Positions 57,959 through 64,000 of a stretch of 64,000 nucleotides of DNA are shown here, one piece after another (within the stretch, counting starts at the first letter, position 1; each line of letters begins with the position of its first letter). This stretch comes from Dichotomocladium elegans (lineage: Eukaryota > Mucoromycota > Mucoromycetes > Mucorales > Lichtheimiaceae): contig JAIXMN010000010.1 of NCBI GenBank assembly GCA_025716815.1, positions 62,001 to 126,000 on the forward strand. Reading direction: 5' to 3'. Both the position numbers and the translations under genes were made by a program. Under the pieces are notes generated by a model. The model was not told where the DNA came from and did not search any database. It saw nothing but the letters and a program-made list of their open reading frames with translations.

Positions 57959-60553
57959 TGTTTAACAAATACTGCCAAAAGAGAAATGGAAGCAAGTGAG
58001 AAAAGAGAAAAGGGTTGGACCTCGCTTTGTGTGTGTCACACCTTTGCGGAATAGAGAGAGAGATAGAGGGGAAAAAAAAAAGAGTCCATGCGCGGGCATT
58101 GGGGCGGCTGCTAAACAACGAATAAAAAACCTCATCTGGTCCAAACCCCCCCTTTTCTTTTGCATTGATAGCAAATACCCAAAGAGTAGCATCCTTTCAT
58201 CACATTCGTGAGCTTTATTTGCTGCAATAATGAACGGCTCGATTGCCCACCTCTGGAATCAGCAGTAGCTTGTATTGTCGGGAATTACAGTCAGCAAGGT
58301 GGCGCGAGATTGTGTATACTACATTAGAACATGCTGAAAAAAGCAATCTTGCAGGTGTTGCTGGCTGCTACGATATCTTTGGATGTTTGGCTATCTTTTT
58401 CATCGCGCGTGTGTGCAATCCAAAACCTGAAACCGTAATTTCGCGTTTTGGTCAGAACCTCTCCTGCACGTGATGCAATCTGAAACGAGTATTTCGCCTC
58501 CTCCACGTACGTGCTACGCGCAGAGAGATTACAAATAAAGTGCAATTGATCCTTCGATGTGATCGTACCAGCTTTTCGCAGTAGAGACGTGCTTAGCATC
58601 TGCTGAACAACCTCCTTTCCAACCCCCCATGCGATCCTGGATCAAAAAGTTTAGAGCGATAAATGGTTTTATTTCATGTAAGACCCTCAAGGACGAATAG
58701 AAAGGCACAGCTACTCAGCGAGAGCTGAAATGGCTCACGTTTTTTCATCGACGAAAAACCAATTTCCCTGTTTGTGTGTGTGTGGTGGAGGGTGGGTGAG
58801 GAAGACAACGCTTATGGGGGATCGAATACGAGTGAGCACCTCTTTCATTCCTTGGTCCTTTTATCTATGATGTTGCCCTTTAGGAATCCTGCTTGGACGC
58901 TGAAACGATGATACAGCATCCATCGAGACGATAGATATGCAGAACTTATGTGACCCTGACTGCTCCTAGGGATAAACCATTCGCTCACCGAGACACACGA
59001 CACAGGGTCGTAAAAGAAACCTGTATTTATACAAATCTGCGGCGGTCGTCGCGGCGCGGAAAATGAAAATCAGAGTAAGCATATACTTAACACCAGCATC
59101 GTCCGCGCCAATTGCTCTGAGATGGTCCAGGTGACCTGAGATGTGATGGGACTCTTTGAGCAAGACGACGATATGGGGCGGGGGACCTTGAAGACGCAAA
59201 AACACCTGAAAATAAACAACAATGTCGGTCGGAGTCTTACGGGTGGGACTCCCCCCATCGGGTAAATCGACTTTCGCAACCATGTGACTGATGTATAATT
59301 CCACACGCACCGGTGGTAACTTTGGAAGCATGGCCAACGCAGGGATTTTTCATTCACCTGAAGGAATAGTGTGGCCGACGTAAAGAAAAAAAAAGCCACT
59401 AACCGGGCCGCGGAGTAAACAAAATTTTTCTTTTTTTTTACTCCCAGCGCGCTGTAGAGTATAAAAACCCCAACGGAAAAAGATGGACAACCCCGGGGGG
59501 TTGGAACAGATAGGTTTGTTGACATTGTCTTTTACCATGATCGTTTCTTAGCTTCCTCCCCACCAGGCGAATCCTTACCTGCGACCGGGTACTAGCTTTG
59601 CTGGTGTCCTAGAGTAGGTTCATTCGCAAACCTTTCTTTTTCCCCAGTCCTTAACCGGTCAGGGTGAGTTGTTGAAAGTTTTATGTGCGAGCCTTTGGGA
59701 CTTTCGGGTCGCTCCTCGCAAAAAGTTGACGGACGTGCATGCTGCCGCCGTCTTTGATGTCTTTGCTTCACCCTATATGTATATGTGTACGAGAGGGTGC
59801 CAAAGAAGCGTATCGAATGATCGCAAGCTTTTCAGTCGCCATGGCGGGCCGCAAGTTTCGCCTCGCGAACAGAGAAAAAAAAACTCCAGTTGCCTAGCTG
59901 GGGATGATTCAGTATGTCTCCCGATCCTCCCGTTCGTTGTTTACTGTTGCCGTAATCCCCCCTTGGCTTGGACCCTCGGTCTGCATCCGCCCATTGTGAG
60001 CCTGACACTCTGGACACCCAACCCCGCGGCGTCTCGGACATTGCCTACGCAAACCCATTCGCAAAAAAACCTGTTGAACGAAGCAGACCTTACCTTCTTC
60101 CTCGGAAATATCACCTCAAGAGCAGACAAAAGCCATTGGATGCCGCCAGATCGAACCTTCCCCCCCCACGAAGTCTAACGTGCGCAGGCAATTTCGCGCC
60201 TCGGAAAAAAGAACCATTTTCGAAGCCTTTGGCCCACTGTCCCGCTCCCACCCTGAGATCCAACACGGACCCCTTTTTTTGTTCCTCAATGAAGCAACCA
60301 AAAGAAATAAAGAGTCATGCCAGCGTCTTGGATATCAGAGAACTCATCGCACTCGTATGATCAGTGATTCTTTTTTTTTTGCATTTCGAAACCCATAGTC
60401 TCCTCCAGAAGATCTCTTTTAGCACGATATCTTTTTGCACTCCATGCGGCACTGTCCACGCTCCAGGGATGGGTCCTTCATTTGATAGGGTTTCATAGGG
60501 AGATAGAGGGGGAAAATAAAGATGGTCTAAAAGTCATTGTGGATGGGGGAAAA
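57959..60553. other. Intergenic region, one weak candidate
   Basis: 2.6 kb between SNX3 and SNX41. On the minus strand 59350-58970 some pieces splice in frame (MLPKLPP, then VFLRLQGPPPHIVVLLKESH...ADDAG, then DLYKYRF...) to about 67 residues, but I know no such family. The plus frame 59669-60178 has no motif. GC content is higher in 59.6-60.2 kb, so a non-coding RNA or an unrecognised exon is possible. Confidence 0.3.
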
Positions 60554-62378
60554 TCAAATGGGTATCTTTTCCACTTCAGCGCGAGCTTCTTTCCAGGACT
60601 TTAGATTCTGGTTATTTTCCCGAATCGTTTAGCTTTGCACATCTTTACATCGTTAAGCAACCCTCGCTGTGTTACTTACTTGTTGGCAATACTCTACATG
60701 CACTTTTGCATACGCAATTAACATCTTTCGAAGATCTCTAATTTTTTCCCGTTGGAATCTGTCTAGTTCGAGTTGAAGCTCCTGAGATGCGCCTGCAAGG
60801 TCCTTCTTTGCGATCTCAAGCGCCTCCTCGAGCTAATATAAGCGTCAGTATATCACACAGCCTTTCGGTTCGCAATGCTTCCGAGACGACTTCTATTTAC
60901 CATATCAATAGCATCCTTAGTTTTGCCGATCTGGTTACGACGGGTCGCCTCAGGATTGACATCAATCATGCTTTGGATAGAGTATCCCACAGCATTGATC
61001 ATCCTGACAGGGTTAGACCAGGATCGGGTCGGTTGGTTTCTTTGGAGTGAAGCCTCGGACGGTTCGTTCGGGGGAGCATTGATTTCATCAATATCCATCG
61101 CGTTGCTTCCGATTGTTCTTTCTCGGCTGATGGCCTCTTCCAATCGCCTGGACTGACGCTCCATTTCCTGGAGTGTCTCTAGGGTTTCCTTCTTGCTTTC
61201 CAATGACCCTTCAATCATTTCAACCTGAGCATGCTTCATGTGCCTGAACTTGAGTACTTGCTTAATGATATTCGCAAACTGCGAATGTTCCTGTATTGGT
61301 TCCGCAACTTCCCCTTCGAGGGTGGTCACCATTCGCGCTGTTTCTGTGTACGAAGCATCAACAGCCTGGCCAATCTTCTCAATGGCATTGGCCACCTCGC
61401 CAGACTCGTTGAGACTGAAGCCATTATAAACAGCCCCCAATTCGGCATAGTCGTTTGCCAGCTCTAATGAAATGATTGAGTTTTGTGTAGCGGCGGTGCC
61501 GTACGCATATTTACCTCCCAGCCGTCGTATAACGCGACGTTGATTCTTATCGAGGTTGTTTCTCATGTAGTTTGCTATACGGAATGTGAACTTTTCTGAT
61601 TCTTCAAAACGAGCATCAGGTGTCTTCAAGATATAGGTTGGGGATGGAATTGGCATCAGGCTGCTGGAGAGAATGGCGTTATAGTGCTTCGATGGATGAT
61701 GGCTGAGTTCTTTGCTGACGACCATCTGGAGTGGGTTTTTGGGGAGCAAGGAGAACGGTGGCGAATGGAGGACATCGGACTGTTGTTGATCGCATTCGTC
61801 AGTTTGCATAAAGTCTCTCTCTTTTTTGGTCGTTCTTTTCTACCCAGGTGACACCATTCTCAAGAAAGAGATGGAAGATGTGTTCTTCTCCAAGCTCAGG
61901 ATGCTTTGCAACTCGATTTAAAAAGGACTGGAGCATTCGTTTTCGCTTTTCCACCATCGGCAGGTCGTCTTTAACTCGTGCTTGAAGCGTGGCATAATCC
62001 ACTAGACAACAATAGTAAGAGGCCGCCTTCAGGCACAGTACTGCGAGAAACCGGACACTCACCAAGCGAATGTTTCTCAGGGATGGGAGGCACAATGAGC
62101 GTGGGATGAAGACGACCTAGTGCCTTCTGCAAAGAATCAAACTCGCTGTATCGATGTTTGGTCTCAACATCCTGAATGGGAAGATGCTAATGAATAGATG
62201 GCATCGCACACAGCAACCATAAAAGACAATACTCAACCGCTACGCGGATTTTATATGCCAAAAAGTTTTTTCCGGTATGCGGATCAGACTGCGTTTGGAC
62301 GCCCGTGATGACTATGGTTGTGTCTTTTTCGCTCAAGATGTGTGCAATGTGGCATCCGCATGATGCGTTTTTGTACAT
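60554..62378 (-). CDS. SNX41: Sorting nexin Snx41/Atg20-type (PX-BAR)
   Basis: Seven exons on the minus strand: 62378-62238, 62171-62063, 62001-61844, 61779-61515, 61463-60901, 60832-60680, 60607-60554, in frame for 480 residues. The PX domain (residues about 15-135) has TTIVITGVQTQSD, HRYSEFDSL, HPTLIVPPIPEKHSL and a helix ending FLENGVTW. After SDVLHSPP comes a BAR-type helical region with YAELGAVYNGFSLNES, then long charged coiled coils, then KTKDAIDM, the final YCQQNLKSWKEAR and EKIPI. Exon 2 could start at 62186 (51-nt intron), adding five residues. Snx41 acts with Snx4 in endosome-to-Golgi sorting and selective autophagy. The N-terminus is short for the family; an upstream exon may be missing. 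Confidence 0.9.
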
Positions 62379-62487
62379 AGAAGGGGAGAAGAGGGAGGAG
62401 ACTTTCCTCTTATTTGTCGGATTTATTTGTGTCACGACGGCAGGGTTGAGGAGGTGGTGGGTGGGTGGGTGGGTAGGGAAGAGAGAA

Positions 62488-64000
62488 TCATGCAAAATAG
62501 ACCTTGGAGCTCCATGAGAAGGATCTTGTAACCTGTGGGCAATTTCTGATTTCCACTTTCTGCAACTGTGGCGCTTCCTCAAGAATCTTTACCATATCAT
62601 TACAGACATCCTGAGTGGCCTTCCGCTCGTCACCGAGAACAACAGACTCTAGGCTATTGGTTTGCGCAACGAGATCAATCATACGTTTTGTCAAACCTTT
62701 CAGCCGACCCAGACGCAAGTGTTTCAGGGTGCTTGCCGTTCTGAGGCCCAATGCGAAATTAAAGAGAATCGTTGCGGATACATCATTCCAGCCGCACACA
62801 TGGAGTGTCCGGAGATTGCTCAGCTGCAAGATTCTTCCGAGGATCTCGCCACTACTGCCACCAGAAATGCAGTCAAGTACCAATGTCGATAAGGAGGAGG
62901 AGTTTTCGGGTGGAAGATGGTGCTCGAGTAAGCGAATAAGCCCATCGGGATTGATGGACACATTGCAAATCTCCAACACTGTGAGGTTACGTACTGCAAT
63001 GAGGGCATCGAAGATTTCAGGGCCTTCCAAGATGCGACATTGGCGAAATGCCACCTTTGAGAGCAAGGGACAATGCCGGATGAAATCTGCAATAATCTCT
63101 CCTGAGCTTGGTGGAAATTGGAGGAACTCCACACGCGTTAAATTGGGAGCGCCATTCAGCTCGTCTAGTGGAAACGGAAGGTATATGGAATTGTACTGAG
63201 GGATGATGTAACCGGGGTGGATGACCAATGTTTGCAGCGTCTCCTGGTGGTTTTTGATTAGCGACATTAGGTGGTCGACCTCAAGTGCAAGTTTCTGCGA
63301 GTTCTCGATTATCAATGTGATCATCCCCTTCCCGGTGCTCTGAGGAATACCAAAGTATCTACTGGGTGGATACCGGCCATTGCGATCATTGACCACCAGA
63401 ACCTTGATGTTAGGGCAGCAGGTCTCCACTTTGTCCAGCATGCTGAAGTCCATGACATGGTCCAGGTAGAGCTTCTCTAAACAGGGAGACCTTTCCATGA
63501 TCTTCTGGATCTGGAGTTGATCCGGGGCACGATGCATAATCGCAAGTGTGCCCAGTTCCAGAGTATTCGGAAGCACCATGTCGTGCGTTGGAGACATCCA
63601 AATGTCGCATTGGTGGGCGTAGATGAGCGTCTTCAGTTTCTTGCAGACACATAGCAGATCTACGAGAGGGATGACGGGTCGATTGAGCTGGATTTCCAAT
63701 TCTGTCAAACATGGCATTTTGGCAAAGACGGTGCCAGCAGTTTTGGGTGTGATACCATCGCAATCTAACAAGCACACGGGTTGTTATTCATTGAATATGT
63801 GCGGATGAGCTTACGTACTCGTGAGCTTTAATGCTTTTAGATTTTCAAAGGCGACAGGGTAAGAGAAAAAGCGACGGAGTTGATTGTCATTGAAAGCGGT
63901 TAACCGCAGCTCGTTGGGAATATTGGCCATGAGTTCCAGGTTGTTCAGGTGCTTGAGTGAGCCATCCAGATGCAGAGAAAGCCCGAGGCTACCGCTGCTC
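62488..64000 (-). CDS. Leucine-rich-repeat protein, N-terminus beyond the window
   Basis: Two exons are visible on the minus strand: 64000-63819 (open at the window edge) and 63764-62488, with a 54-nt intron. About 486 residues are seen. The sequence is a chain of LRR-like units with hydrophobic spacing such as LNNLELM, LKALKLTNC, LTELEIQLN, LEKLYLD, LTRVEFLQFP, LTVLEICNV, LSTLVLDCI, LRTLHVCGW, LKHLRLGRLKGL and LQKVEIRNC, about 25-28 residues per unit. This is typical of fungal F-box/LRR proteins that select substrates for SCF ubiquitin ligases, but any F-box would lie upstream, outside the window. The stop is 110 bases before the start of SNX41 on the same strand, a tight spacing. Confidence 0.8.

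Noticed and set aside
1..64000. CRISPR arrays, operons or other prokaryotic features
   Set aside because: Spliceosomal introns run through nearly every gene, and no regularly spaced direct repeats with unique spacers were seen.

Overview
This is nuclear DNA from a filamentous fungus, most likely an early-diverging zygomycete-type fungus (Mucoromycota, probably Mucorales). The genes are cut by many short GT-AG introns, mostly 49-121 nt. The gene set is fungal (class IV chitin synthase, SKN7, YAK1, MUB1, CDC50, a KRE9/KNH1-like wall protein). A large-subunit rRNA fragment, several proteins and an apparent lineage-specific pseudogene read most like Mucorales. Species assignment is inference. I rebuilt exon structures by hand from splice signals, frame continuity and family alignment. 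Where every exon joins in frame I treat the model as solid.

Layout. 0.9-9.1 kb: MUB1 (-) diverges from YAK1 (+), followed by SKN7/PRR1 (+). 10.2-14.2 kb: a class IV chitin synthase (+) whose frame is broken by one base in an A-run just after the catalytic DAD. 15-20 kb: a disturbed zone with an ORF carrying one stop, two ~263-bp inverted repeats enclosing a 28S rRNA fragment, undetermined minus-strand coding remnants, and a decayed copy of the 3' half of the chitin synthase. 20.3-25.2 kb: a C2H2 transcription factor (-), COX20 (+) and a perilipin-like lipid-droplet protein (-). 25.2-30.9 kb: gene-poor, with one pseudogene. 31.0-40.2 kb: an SLC41/MgtE-like Mg2+ transporter (-), an unrecognised ORF, CDC50 (-) and TIM23 (-). 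42.7-48.8 kb: a cold-shock-domain protein (+), ribosomal protein eL37 (+) and an HSF-type factor (-). 52.3-56.8 kb: a KRE9-like secreted protein (+) and a two-CDGSH membrane protein (+). 57.1-64 kb: SNX3 (-), SNX41 (-) and the 3' part of a leucine-rich-repeat protein (-) running off the window.

The genes do not form a pathway. Loose themes are stress and nutrient signalling (YAK1, SKN7, HSF-type factor, MUB1), cell wall (chitin synthase, KRE9-like), mitochondria (COX20, TIM23, CDGSH protein) and endosomal/lipid traffic (CDC50, SNX3, SNX41, perilipin). I found no tRNA, CRISPR array or intact autonomous transposon. The most unusual structures are the rRNA-containing inverted-repeat block, the chitin synthase and its dead partner, two GC-AG introns, 9- and 11-nt micro-exons, and a YAK1 kinase lacking the activation-loop tyrosine.
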